NCBI GenBank assembly: GCA_045534575.1
Contig: JAZSJZ010000006.1
Span: 29,720-93,719 of the forward strand
Direction: 5' to 3'
Source: UBA4636 sp045534575
GTDB lineage: Bacteria; Bacillota; Clostridia; Christensenellales; Borkfalkiaceae
Length of the DNA: 64,000 nt
A program made the translations under genes and the position numbers. Under the pieces are notes generated by a model. The model did no database searches, was not told where the DNA came from, and worked only from the letters and a program-made list of their open reading frames with translations. This document shows positions 26,362-33,989 of the stretch, one piece after another (position 1 is the first letter of the stretch; every line of letters begins with the position of its first letter).

Positions 26362-26397
26362 TTTTATTGTTGAAAAAAGATATAAAAGGAGTCAAAA

Positions 26398-27159
26398 ATG
26401 TCTAAACACACTGTATTTATTTTACAAGAGAAACAGAGTGCAATAGATGAACTGACGAAAATTTTAACAAGCGCCGATTTTGAGGTTATCGGTAGCAGTT
26501 GTTATGGCAATAAGGCAGTTGAAGCCGTTGCCGAGAGTAAACCTGATTTTTTAATTCTTGGAATAATTTCGTTTTGTCTTGACGGGCTAGAGGTTATGGC
26601 AAGGGTAAAAGAAATGAAAGTTAATACTAAATGCATCGTTATAAGTTCCATAACTAGAGAAGAAATCATCCAAAAGGCTTTTGAAGAGGGCGCTTATTAC
26701 TACTTTGCAAAACCGCTTGATGAAAAAGTTTTGGTCGATAGGCTTTTAGGCTTTATGAAAAAAGAGCAAGTGGCTGAGGTTAAATCGTTTAGCGGTGAGA
26801 TTAAAAAGAGCGTGAGTTTAGATGAAAAAATCAGCAAAATTTTCATATCGGTTGGAATTCCACCGCATATCAAGGGTTATACATATCTTCGCGAAGGCAT
26901 AAAAATGGCGGTCAAAACGCCTGAAGTTATAAACAACATAACTAAAAAACTTTACCCGTCGATTGGCGAAAAATATCAAACGTCGGCGTCGAAGGTAGAA
27001 AGAGCGATTCGCCACGCAATCGAAGTTGCTTGGAATAGGGGCAGAATAGATAGCATAAATTCAATTTTTGGAGTTAGGGCTTACGTTGGTAGCGAAAAGC
27101 CTACTAACGGCGAATTTATTGCACTCGTTGCCGATAAAATGATTCTCGAAGGGGCTTAA
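26398..27159 (+). CDS. spo0A: Spo0A-type sporulation regulator with degenerate receiver domain
   Basis: 253 residues, Spo0A length. The C-terminal effector domain is well conserved (PPHIKGYTYLREGIKM, ITKKLYPSIGEKY, KVERAIRHAIEVAWNRGRID, KPTNGEFIALVADKM), so it should bind 0A boxes. The N-terminal receiver (1-120) is recognisable but lacks the chemistry. The phosphoacceptor position reads LILGIISFCLDGL, with Gly55 where Asp56 of B. subtilis Spo0A sits, and the acidic pair at positions 10-11 is Gln-Glu. Ser83/84 and Lys105 remain. Known biology: Spo0A is normally activated by Asp phosphorylation. Inference: this version must be controlled differently. AAAAGGAG precedes the ATG. Confidence 0.92.
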   Translation: MSKHTVFILQEKQSAIDELTKILTSADFEVIGSSCYGNKAVEAVAESKPDFLILGIISFCLDGLEVMARVKEMKVNTKCIVISSITREEIIQKAFEEGAYYYFAKPLDEKVLVDRLLGFMKKEQVAEVKSFSGEIKKSVSLDEKISKIFISVGIPPHIKGYTYLREGIKMAVKTPEVINNITKKLYPSIGEKYQTSASKVERAIRHAIEVAWNRGRIDSINSIFGVRAYVGSEKPTNGEFIALVADKMILEGA

Positions 27160-27256
27160 TAGGTTGTAATTTTAAACAAAAATCTTTTGCTAAATCTTAA
27201 AAAACATTAATTTTTAGTAAAATATAAAAAAATATCAAAAAATTTATAAAAAACAC

Positions 27257-27285
27257 TTTACAAATTTTCATATAATAAATATAAT
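27257..27285 (+). promoter_or_regulatory. Promoter of the zinc-ribbon protein gene
   Basis: TTTACA (27257-27262), 17-base spacer, TATAAT (27280-27285). Confidence 0.65.
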
Positions 27286-27371
27286 AAGTGCGCTTGAATC
27301 ATTTAAGCGCATATATTTTTTGCAAGTTTTGCATAGAATTGCGTATAAGAGCGTTCATTTGGAGGTTTTTC

Positions 27372-27914
27372 ATGCCAAAATATAAACTTTGCCCAAGATG
27401 TGAGTTAAATTATATTCTAGAAGACGAGCAATTTTGCGGTGTTTGTAAAGCCGAACTTAAAATAGGCCCTCAACTCACGTTCGCCGTTGACGACGATGAG
27501 GATAATCAAGAAAAACTTTGCCCTATTTGCAAAAGGGTTTATATTCCCGTTACCGCCGATATGTGCGATACCTGCAAAGAACAATCGCAATATGGCGACG
27601 ATAAGGACGAAATTGATCTCGATAAGGATGAAAAATGGCGTGATTTCCTCGATGACGACGAGAAAGACGATATCATAAACAAGGAAAATAGCGAGGAATT
27701 CTTGTCTTTATCGGAACTTGAAAAGCAAGAGGCTGAGGAACTTTTCGACGACGAGGAAGAAGAATATACTGACGACGACGAAATGATGGAAACTCGCGAC
27801 GATTTTGACGACGATTTCGAAATTATTCCTTTCAAAGAAGGCGACTACGACGAAGACGACGAGGATGACGACGAAGACGATGACGATTTCGACGACGAGG
27901 ATGACGATATTTAA
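27372..27914 (+). CDS. Double zinc-ribbon protein with a polyacidic tail
   Basis: 180 residues. Two CxxC...CxxC zinc ribbons fill the first 75 residues (CPRCELNYILEDEQFCGVC and CPICKRVYIPVTADMCDTC). The remainder is overwhelmingly Asp/Glu and ends in an Asp-Asp-Glu run of about 30 residues. This resembles small ribbon proteins that contact nucleic acid machinery, but I do not recognise a named family. ATG at 27372 follows GGAGG; an upstream in-frame start at 27288 is rejected as it overlaps the promoter. Confidence 0.75.
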   Translation: MPKYKLCPRCELNYILEDEQFCGVCKAELKIGPQLTFAVDDDEDNQEKLCPICKRVYIPVTADMCDTCKEQSQYGDDKDEIDLDKDEKWRDFLDDDEKDDIINKENSEEFLSLSELEKQEAEELFDDEEEEYTDDDEMMETRDDFDDDFEIIPFKEGDYDEDDEDDDEDDDDFDDEDDDI

Positions 27915-27948
27915 GTTTTAGAATAATTTTCTTGAATTTGGCAATAAT

Positions 27949-28206
27949 ATGTTTATGATTAAGTCAAATTTAAGTTTTGAATCTGTAAAGCGAGCGGTTG
28001 AGGCGCTGTTTAACCAAAAGGTTAAAATCACGCAAAACTTAGGCAGAAACAAGTTCGTTTCATATCAAGGCGTGGTAAGCGGGGTGTATCCAGCGCTGTT
28101 TACCATAACGCCAGACCTTCCTAATAACTTTAAAACGAGTTTTTCTTACGCTGAAGTTATTTGTGGAGACGTTAAAATTTCAACAAAACAAGAAAAAAGG
28201 GGCTAA
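27949..28206 (+). CDS. veg: Veg family protein
   Basis: 85 residues. The core VKRAVEALFNQKVKITQNLG...YQGVVSGVYPALFTI...SFSYAEVICGDVKI matches Veg (DUF1021), a small protein conserved in Firmicutes and linked in B. subtilis to biofilm matrix control. It lies upstream of ispE, as in Bacillus. The start is uncertain: ATG at 27949 or 27955, neither with a clear ribosome binding site. Confidence 0.85.
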   Translation: MFMIKSNLSFESVKRAVEALFNQKVKITQNLGRNKFVSYQGVVSGVYPALFTITPDLPNNFKTSFSYAEVICGDVKISTKQEKRG

Positions 28207-28219
28207 GAGCCCTTTTTTT
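28193..28219 (+). terminator. Terminator overlapping the veg stop codon
   Basis: A-tract, GGGCT-AAG-AGCCC, seven T. The stem begins inside the last codons of veg. Confidence 0.8.
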
Positions 28220-28307
28220 GTTGCGTTTAAAAGCAAAAAAGTTAGTGTTTGTTCTAAATTTTAGCCTTTAATCATAATATTACTTAGAGAATTTTCGAGG
28301 TGATAAA

Positions 28308-29774
28308 ATGATTCAAGCGGAATATGATAATTTTACGTTATGCTCAAAAAAATGCACACAAAAAAAGAACGAACTAGAGTGTTCGCTCAATCTATCTCAA
28401 GACTATTTTGATAAAATTTTGTCAGTTTCGGCTAAAATTGTTGAAACTACGGCAAACGTTGAGGCTGGTTTAATTATTTATGGCGGAACGGTTGTTTTTA
28501 ACGCAATTTTCCAAAACGAAGAACTAGAGCGAAACGAGGTTGGCGCAAGATTTTCCTTCTCGATGCCAATCGATGGTGGAGCAACAAATGCTAGCGCAAA
28601 ATATCAAATAGATAACGTTAAAATCAAAAAAGAAGGCGGAATGCTTTTTGCCGTTCTAGATTTAACCTCTATTATTTGCTACGTTGAAAAGGAAGACAAA
28701 AAATATTTAACAAGTTCAAATTGCCTTGTTAATCGTGCTAAAAACTTTAGCCTTTGCGATATTGAATTTGGAAAAGTTTTCGACCTTGACGACGAGTTTG
28801 ATGTTAAACGCATAAAAAAGGTGCTTTGGCAGGATGCTAGAGCGAGCGTAACTTCACTAGAAGTGAAAGAAAATGCCGTTATTTGCGATGGCGAGGTAAC
28901 CTTGTGCGTTTGTTTGTTGCCTTTTTTAGAAAATAGTGATATATTAAAAGAAGAAAGAATTATTCCTTTCCGTTTTGAAGTGGATGCTGATGGGGCTGAG
29001 AGTTTTATGCTCGCAAGGTCTTCAGCAAGCGTTGAGAAGTTGCAACTTAAAGTTGTTGTTGATGAAGAAAATAACAAATCAACCATAACCGCCGAGATTG
29101 CCGTGAAAATTTTTGGCTTCGTTCAAGGCGAAATTGAAGAAGATTTTATCGTTGACGTTTTTAGCCCAACCGTAGAACTGAAGCCAAGTTTTGTTGAAAG
29201 GTCGATTGATAAACTCATTTCACAAACGAGTTTTATTCACAAAATTTCAGGTAAAGCCATTTGCGACGTGCCAGAATATTCACGCTTTATCAAACTTATT
29301 TGCGAAAGCATTGAGTATTCCACGTCTTTAGAAAACGACGAAATTTTGCTCGTTGGCGTTATGAATGCAGACGCGCTTTTCTCTTCAGGAGAGGGCGAAC
29401 TTATCTGCAAAAAAGCCTCGCTTCCGTTCACGATAAATCTTCCAACTGAGGGCGACGAAAAGGAAGTTGAAGCCGTTTTGCAAAGCGTTTCGGCAAAACT
29501 TAGAAGCGGTGCAATAGAGGTCGATTTAGCACTTAGAATTTGTGAGGTAAAAACCAAGAAGTTGGTCTATATGCTCGTTAACGACGTTATTGAGGGTGAA
29601 GAAACGCCAGAAAACGATAGCGCAATTAGCGTTTATATTGCTCAAAAGGGCGATGACGAATGGACTTGTATGAAACGGTTGCAAGCGTCAATTGAAGAAA
29701 TTTATAAGTTCAATAAAGATATTGAATTTCCGCTTAAAGGCGATGAGAGAATAATCGTGTTTAGGCAAAAATAA
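28308..29774 (+). CDS. sipL: SPOCS/LysM protein, SipL-like spore coat morphogenesis factor
   Basis: 488 residues with the layout of SipL: repeated SPOCS (DUF3794) domains over about residues 1-430 (for example SQDYFDKILSVSAKIVETTA, then FSFSMPIDGG, and the later copy beginning KLISQTSFIHKISGKAICDV) and a C-terminal LysM (ISVYIAQKGDDEWTCMKRLQ ... IIVFRQK). In C. difficile SipL binds the coat ATPase SpoIVA through its LysM and is essential for coat encasement. Neighbours (veg, ispE, spoIIR) fit a sporulation locus. SipL is preferred over a generic LysM protein because of the domain order. Confidence 0.82.
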   Translation: MIQAEYDNFTLCSKKCTQKKNELECSLNLSQDYFDKILSVSAKIVETTANVEAGLIIYGGTVVFNAIFQNEELERNEVGARFSFSMPIDGGATNASAKYQIDNVKIKKEGGMLFAVLDLTSIICYVEKEDKKYLTSSNCLVNRAKNFSLCDIEFGKVFDLDDEFDVKRIKKVLWQDARASVTSLEVKENAVICDGEVTLCVCLLPFLENSDILKEERIIPFRFEVDADGAESFMLARSSASVEKLQLKVVVDEENNKSTITAEIAVKIFGFVQGEIEEDFIVDVFSPTVELKPSFVERSIDKLISQTSFIHKISGKAICDVPEYSRFIKLICESIEYSTSLENDEILLVGVMNADALFSSGEGELICKKASLPFTINLPTEGDEKEVEAVLQSVSAKLRSGAIEVDLALRICEVKTKKLVYMLVNDVIEGEETPENDSAISVYIAQKGDDEWTCMKRLQASIEEIYKFNKDIEFPLKGDERIIVFRQK

Positions 29775-29788
29775 AAAAGAGGTAACTA

Positions 29789-30706
29789 ATGAAAACGGTT
29801 CGCGAAAAAGCTTACGCAAAAATAAATTTGTTTTTAGATATCGTAGGGGTTGACGATGTTGGCTACCATATGCTCGATAGCGTTGTTTCAACCATTTCGC
29901 TTTTCGATAGCGTTACGGTAACTAAAAGAAAAGACGATAAAATCGTTTTAAAAACAGCGGGCAGTTTGTATTCTATAACCGACGGGTTTGATAACAACGC
30001 CTATAAAGCGGCAAAACTTCTTCAAGAAACTTACCAAACATTGGGCGTTGATATAACGCTTAATAAAAATATTCCCGTAGCAAGCGGTCTAGGCGGTTCT
30101 TCTGCCGATATTGCCGGCGTTTTAAAAGCAATGAAAAAACTTTTTGCAATAAAAGAAGATATTAAACCGCTTGCCGATAAGTTAGGAAGTGATTCGGGTT
30201 ATCTTTTAACGGGTGGCTTTGCTAGGCTAACAGGTAGGGGCGAAATTGTAGAAGAACTTGAGTTAACTAATAAACTTTATCTCGTTATAGCCGTTGCTAA
30301 AGGCGGGGTGAACACGGCGGATTGCTATAAGGAGTTCGACAACGAAAAAACCTTGCCAAAATTAGGCGGAGCATTAAACCTTATCGAAAACTTATCTAAA
30401 AACCAAATTGACCAAAATGATTTTTATAACGCACTTTATCTTCCAGCAACTAAGATTAACCAAAAAGTGAAAGAACTTTATGAAGATATGAAAGCGTTAT
30501 CGCCAAAAGCAGTTGCAATGAGCGGGAGCGGAAGTAGTGTGTTCGCAGTATTCGATTCGTTCGAACTTACCGAGTGGGCTCGTTTAAAATTAAAGAAAAA
30601 GTATAAAGACGTGTTTACTGCTCAAACGCTAACCAAAGACGAAATGCTAAAAGGCGGGCTTTTTGCCAAATCGCCTTATCGGCTTGAAGAAGACGAAATG
30701 AAATAA
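29789..30706 (+). CDS. ispE: 4-diphosphocytidyl-2-C-methyl-D-erythritol kinase
   Basis: A 305-residue GHMP kinase of the non-mevalonate isoprenoid pathway. It has AYAKINLFLDIVG at the N-terminus, the ATP-binding IPVASGLGGSSADIAG and the C-terminal AVAMSGSGSSVFAVF. It begins 14 bases after sipL and likely shares its transcript. The veg-ispE linkage is conserved in Firmicutes. Confidence 0.95.
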   Translation: MKTVREKAYAKINLFLDIVGVDDVGYHMLDSVVSTISLFDSVTVTKRKDDKIVLKTAGSLYSITDGFDNNAYKAAKLLQETYQTLGVDITLNKNIPVASGLGGSSADIAGVLKAMKKLFAIKEDIKPLADKLGSDSGYLLTGGFARLTGRGEIVEELELTNKLYLVIAVAKGGVNTADCYKEFDNEKTLPKLGGALNLIENLSKNQIDQNDFYNALYLPATKINQKVKELYEDMKALSPKAVAMSGSGSSVFAVFDSFELTEWARLKLKKKYKDVFTAQTLTKDEMLKGGLFAKSPYRLEEDEMK

Positions 30707-30723
30707 ACTCAATAAAAAGAAAT

Positions 30724-30757
30724 AGCGCAACCTAAAAAGGTTTGCGCTTTTTTTGTT
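30724..30757 (+). terminator. Terminator after ispE
   Basis: AGCGCAACCT-AAAA-AGGTTTGCGCT (one bulged T) followed by TTTTTT. Confidence 0.85.
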
Positions 30758-30815
30758 TAAGAAACTTTAAACGTGTCAATACTTATAGTATCACAAATAA
30801 AGGGGACTTAAAAAA

Positions 30816-31343
30816 ATGAAACGCCTATGCATAAGTTTTGCCGTTATTCTCATAATAATTTTAGCATTTAGCCAAATTCCAACAAAACAAGAAAACTCTC
30901 AGTATTTGCGAATTCATATTCGTGCTAATTCTAACGCTAGCGTTGACCAACAAATAAAACTTGAAATTAGAGATTTGGTTGTCAACTTTCTTGCAAAAGA
31001 TATTGCTTGCATCCACTCTAAAGAAGATGCAATGAAACTTATTGAGAGTAAGAAAAGTGCCGTTAACGGGCTTATAGACGGGTTTTTGCAACAAAAAGGT
31101 TTTAATTATAGCGCAAACGTTAAGATTTGCAAGGAAGAATTTCCGTCGCGGCAATATGAAGACGTTACTTTGAGCGCAGGCTATTATGACGCCGTAATTA
31201 TTGAGCTTGGAAAGGCTGAGGGCGATAATTGGTGGTGCGTTGTTTTTCCACCGCTTTGCTGGACAGATACGTCCGTTAAATATAAATCAAAAATCTTAGA
31301 AATTATAGACGATTTTTTTAACATTAACAATAAGGAGGAATAA
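30816..31343 (+). CDS. spoIIR: Stage II sporulation protein R
   Basis: 175 residues. Signal/anchor segment (RLCISFAVILIIILAFSQIP), then the family core YLRIHIRANSNASVDQQIKL, then FPSRQYEDVTLSAGYYDAVI and NWWCVVFPPLCWTD. Known role: secreted from the forespore under sigmaF, it triggers SpoIIGA to process pro-sigmaE in the mother cell. Its stop codon overlaps the sleB start by one base (TAATG). No convincing sigmaF promoter was identified by eye. Confidence 0.93.
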   Translation: MKRLCISFAVILIIILAFSQIPTKQENSQYLRIHIRANSNASVDQQIKLEIRDLVVNFLAKDIACIHSKEDAMKLIESKKSAVNGLIDGFLQQKGFNYSANVKICKEEFPSRQYEDVTLSAGYYDAVIIELGKAEGDNWWCVVFPPLCWTDTSVKYKSKILEIIDDFFNINNKEE

Positions 31344-32062
31344 TGAAAAAAGCGTTAAAAATTTTAACTTTATCGCTTGCGTTCGTGGCAGTTGTATCAA
31401 TTTTTGGCATTATTTCAATAAATAATAGAAAGAGTGATGCCGAAGTTTTCAGTCAAGACCAAGCGGTTATGATAGCAACTTATCGTCAAGGCTCAACGGG
31501 CGCGACGGTAAAAACTATTCAACGAAAACTAAAGAATTGGGGCTACTATACCGGCTCGGTTGACGGCATTTTCGGTGCGAAAACTACGGCTGCCGTTAAA
31601 TACTTCCAAAGAAAGAACGGGTTAACTGCTGACGGCATTGTGGGAAGCAAAACGCTAAAAGCGCTTGGCATTTCAACTTCTGCGTCTTCAACCTCGGGTG
31701 GCAGTTACTCTAACAGTGATTTAAACCTTTTAGCAAGAGTTATCAGCGGTGAAGCGCGTGGCGAAAACTATACAGGCAAGGTTGCCGTTGGCGCTGTTGT
31801 TTTAAACAGAGTTAAAAGTTCATCGTTCCCAAACACAATTTCAGGCGTTATTTATCAGCCGTATGCTTTCACAGCGGTAGCAGACGGGCAAATAAACGTT
31901 GCGCCAGATAACGCGTGCTATGAAGCGGCAAAGGCTGCGCTTAACGGTTGGGACCCAACGGGTGGCGCAATTTATTATTACAATCCAAAAACAGCAACTA
32001 GCTCTTGGATTTTCTCAAGAACTACGGTTGCCGTAATCGGTAATCACGTTTTTGCAATTTAA
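31343..32062 (+). CDS. sleB: Spore cortex-lytic enzyme SleB
   Basis: 239 residues: signal peptide (1-about 30), a peptidoglycan-binding domain (VKTIQRKLKNWGYYTGSVDG to LKALGIS), a Ser/Thr linker, and a hydrolase_2 (SleB-type lytic transglycosylase) domain with LLARVISGEARGENYTGKVA, where the Glu is catalytic, and the C-terminal AIYYYNPKTATSSWIFSR. It degrades muramic-lactam-containing cortex during germination. Translationally coupled to spoIIR and followed by ypeB, its known partner. Confidence 0.95.
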   Translation: MKKALKILTLSLAFVAVVSIFGIISINNRKSDAEVFSQDQAVMIATYRQGSTGATVKTIQRKLKNWGYYTGSVDGIFGAKTTAAVKYFQRKNGLTADGIVGSKTLKALGISTSASSTSGGSYSNSDLNLLARVISGEARGENYTGKVAVGAVVLNRVKSSSFPNTISGVIYQPYAFTAVADGQINVAPDNACYEAAKAALNGWDPTGGAIYYYNPKTATSSWIFSRTTVAVIGNHVFAI

Positions 32063-32074
32063 TGAGGAGGGAAG

Positions 32075-33928
32075 ATGGAAAACAAAAAGAATAATGCAAC
32101 TGAAAAGGTTGAAAATATAACGAACGAAACTTCCAACGAAAAAAGCGAGCAAAAAGCGCAAAATTCAAAAACGGCGCAAAAAAACGCCGAGAAAAAGGCT
32201 GAAAATCAAAGAACTAAAAATGCCGTTCAAAAAAAGAACGACAAGAAGGCTAAAAAATCAGCAAAGACCGAAAAACAGTCGGCTCGTGAAAAGAAGAAAG
32301 AGTTAAGAAAAGAACTTAATAAGAAAAAACGCGAAGAGTGGAAAAGAGAGCGTTTGAGAAGAAAAGAAGAACGCCTTGCTCGCCGTGATATGTTGAAAAA
32401 AGAAAGTAAAAAAGATAGAGAAAAACGCCTTCAAGCCGAGAAACAAGCAAAACTTAAGGAAAGGCTTGCAAAACGAGAAGAAAAAATTAAAAGACTTGAA
32501 GAAAAAAATGCGCTCCGTCGCCAAAAACTTGCCGATAGAAGGATGCTCCGTGAACAAAAAATGCGAGAAAAAAACGAGCAAAAAAGAGAGCGTTCAAGAA
32601 AGGGTCTTGGCGGTTGGATAACAGCAGTTTCCATCCTTGGCGCAACGACTTTAGCCTTAGCCACACTTTTCACGCTATCGCTAACAACGCCACTTGGCTC
32701 TAGCGATGACGTTAGTATGGTTGGCGGGGTGGACGAGGCTTTCTACGAATTTGTTGATATGGTTAACGATATGGACGTGAACCTATCAAAACTCGTTGTT
32801 TCAACCGATGAAAAATCGCAACAAAAAATCTTAAGCGACCTTGTTGTTTCGTCAACTTTAGCGGAGGTTGCAGTGTCTAGATTACCGCTAAAAGACGAGA
32901 GTAGATATTACACTATGAAATACGTTAACCAAGTTGGCGATTTCTCAAAATACCTCAATAACAAGCTTATAGACGGGGATAACCTTAATAAGGACGACAA
33001 AGAAAACCTATCTAGCCTTTATAAAATTACCAACACTTTAAAGAACGAAATAAATCTTGCGGTTGATAGCATGGGTGAAGATTTCAACTTTGCAACTATG
33101 CTTGATGAAAATAGCGATAACGTTGTTTTAAAGGCGTTTAACAACCTAGAATCTAACGCGATTGACTACCCAACTTTAATCTATGACGGTCCTTTTAGCG
33201 ACGGGCTTCAAACTAAAGAAGTTAAGAATTTAAAGGGCGAGGAAATTAATCTCGTTGAGGCTAGAGCCATTTTCGAAAAGGCTTTTCAAGACTATAACGT
33301 GAAGGAAATTGAAGAACTTGGCGAATTAAACTCTAGAATTAACACCTATAATTTTGAAGCAAAGTCAAACGATACAATTCTTTTTGCCGAAATTTCTAAA
33401 AAGGGCGGAAAGGTTATCAGTTTTAACACCTTTGCCGACTGCTATAATAAGAATTATTCTTTAGAAGATTGCATTGAAATCGGTTACGATATGATCGAAA
33501 GTTTAGGCGTTAGTGGTATGACTGCCGTTTGGGCTACCGAAAGCGGTGCTACGGCTTATATTAACTACGCTTACGAAACTAAAGACGCTATCTGCTACCC
33601 TGATATGATTAAGGTCGCAGTATGTATGGAAAGGGGCGTTGTTTCTAACTTTGACGCTAGAGAATACTATTTCAACCATCAAGAAAGAAAAATTGAAGCG
33701 CCAACCTTAACAAAAGAGCAAGCCGTTGCAAAAATCAATAAAGATATTCAAGTTGATACGGTAAGGCTTGCAATCGTTCCAAAGGGCACTGAAAAGGAAG
33801 TTTTAACTTATGAAATTGCTGGCGTTTATGAAGATAATCAATATTTCGTTTACGTTGACGCAAAAACAGGCAGAGAAGTTAACATCTTTAAAGTGGTAGA
33901 AAACACCGAAGGAAAACTCATAGTTTAA
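32075..33928 (+). CDS. ypeB: Germination protein YpeB with long charged N-terminal extension
   Basis: 617 residues, against about 450 in Bacillus. Residues 1-178 are an extremely Lys/Glu/Arg-rich, probably coiled-coil cytosolic extension. Then come one membrane span (WITAVSILGATTLALATLFT, 181-200), the YpeB N-terminal helical domain (EAFYEFVDMVNDMDVNLSKL...) and C-terminal PepSY-like repeats (LTKEQAVAKINKDI, YFVYVDAKTGREVNI). YpeB is needed for SleB localisation and stability in spores. The extension is not part of the usual family. Confidence 0.9.
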   Translation: MENKKNNATEKVENITNETSNEKSEQKAQNSKTAQKNAEKKAENQRTKNAVQKKNDKKAKKSAKTEKQSAREKKKELRKELNKKKREEWKRERLRRKEERLARRDMLKKESKKDREKRLQAEKQAKLKERLAKREEKIKRLEEKNALRRQKLADRRMLREQKMREKNEQKRERSRKGLGGWITAVSILGATTLALATLFTLSLTTPLGSSDDVSMVGGVDEAFYEFVDMVNDMDVNLSKLVVSTDEKSQQKILSDLVVSSTLAEVAVSRLPLKDESRYYTMKYVNQVGDFSKYLNNKLIDGDNLNKDDKENLSSLYKITNTLKNEINLAVDSMGEDFNFATMLDENSDNVVLKAFNNLESNAIDYPTLIYDGPFSDGLQTKEVKNLKGEEINLVEARAIFEKAFQDYNVKEIEELGELNSRINTYNFEAKSNDTILFAEISKKGGKVISFNTFADCYNKNYSLEDCIEIGYDMIESLGVSGMTAVWATESGATAYINYAYETKDAICYPDMIKVAVCMERGVVSNFDAREYYFNHQERKIEAPTLTKEQAVAKINKDIQVDTVRLAIVPKGTEKEVLTYEIAGVYEDNQYFVYVDAKTGREVNIFKVVENTEGKLIV

Positions 33929-33942
33929 AACTTTTAAAAAAC

Positions 33943-33977
33943 AAAACTCCCCGATAATCGACTTATAGGGGAGTTTT
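33943..33977. terminator. Bidirectional terminator between ypeB and the PL9 lipoprotein gene
   Basis: AAAACTCCCC / GGGGAGTTTT stem capped by GATAATCGACTTATA. The top (33951-33969) is a full copy of the 19-base repeat. T runs on both sides serve both convergent genes. Confidence 0.88.
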
Positions 33978-33989
33978 TGTTTTATTAGT

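Noticed and set aside
30760..30815. SigmaF-type promoter before spoIIR
   Set aside because: Expected by biology, but no pair matching the sigmaF consensus with correct spacing could be read; not claimed.
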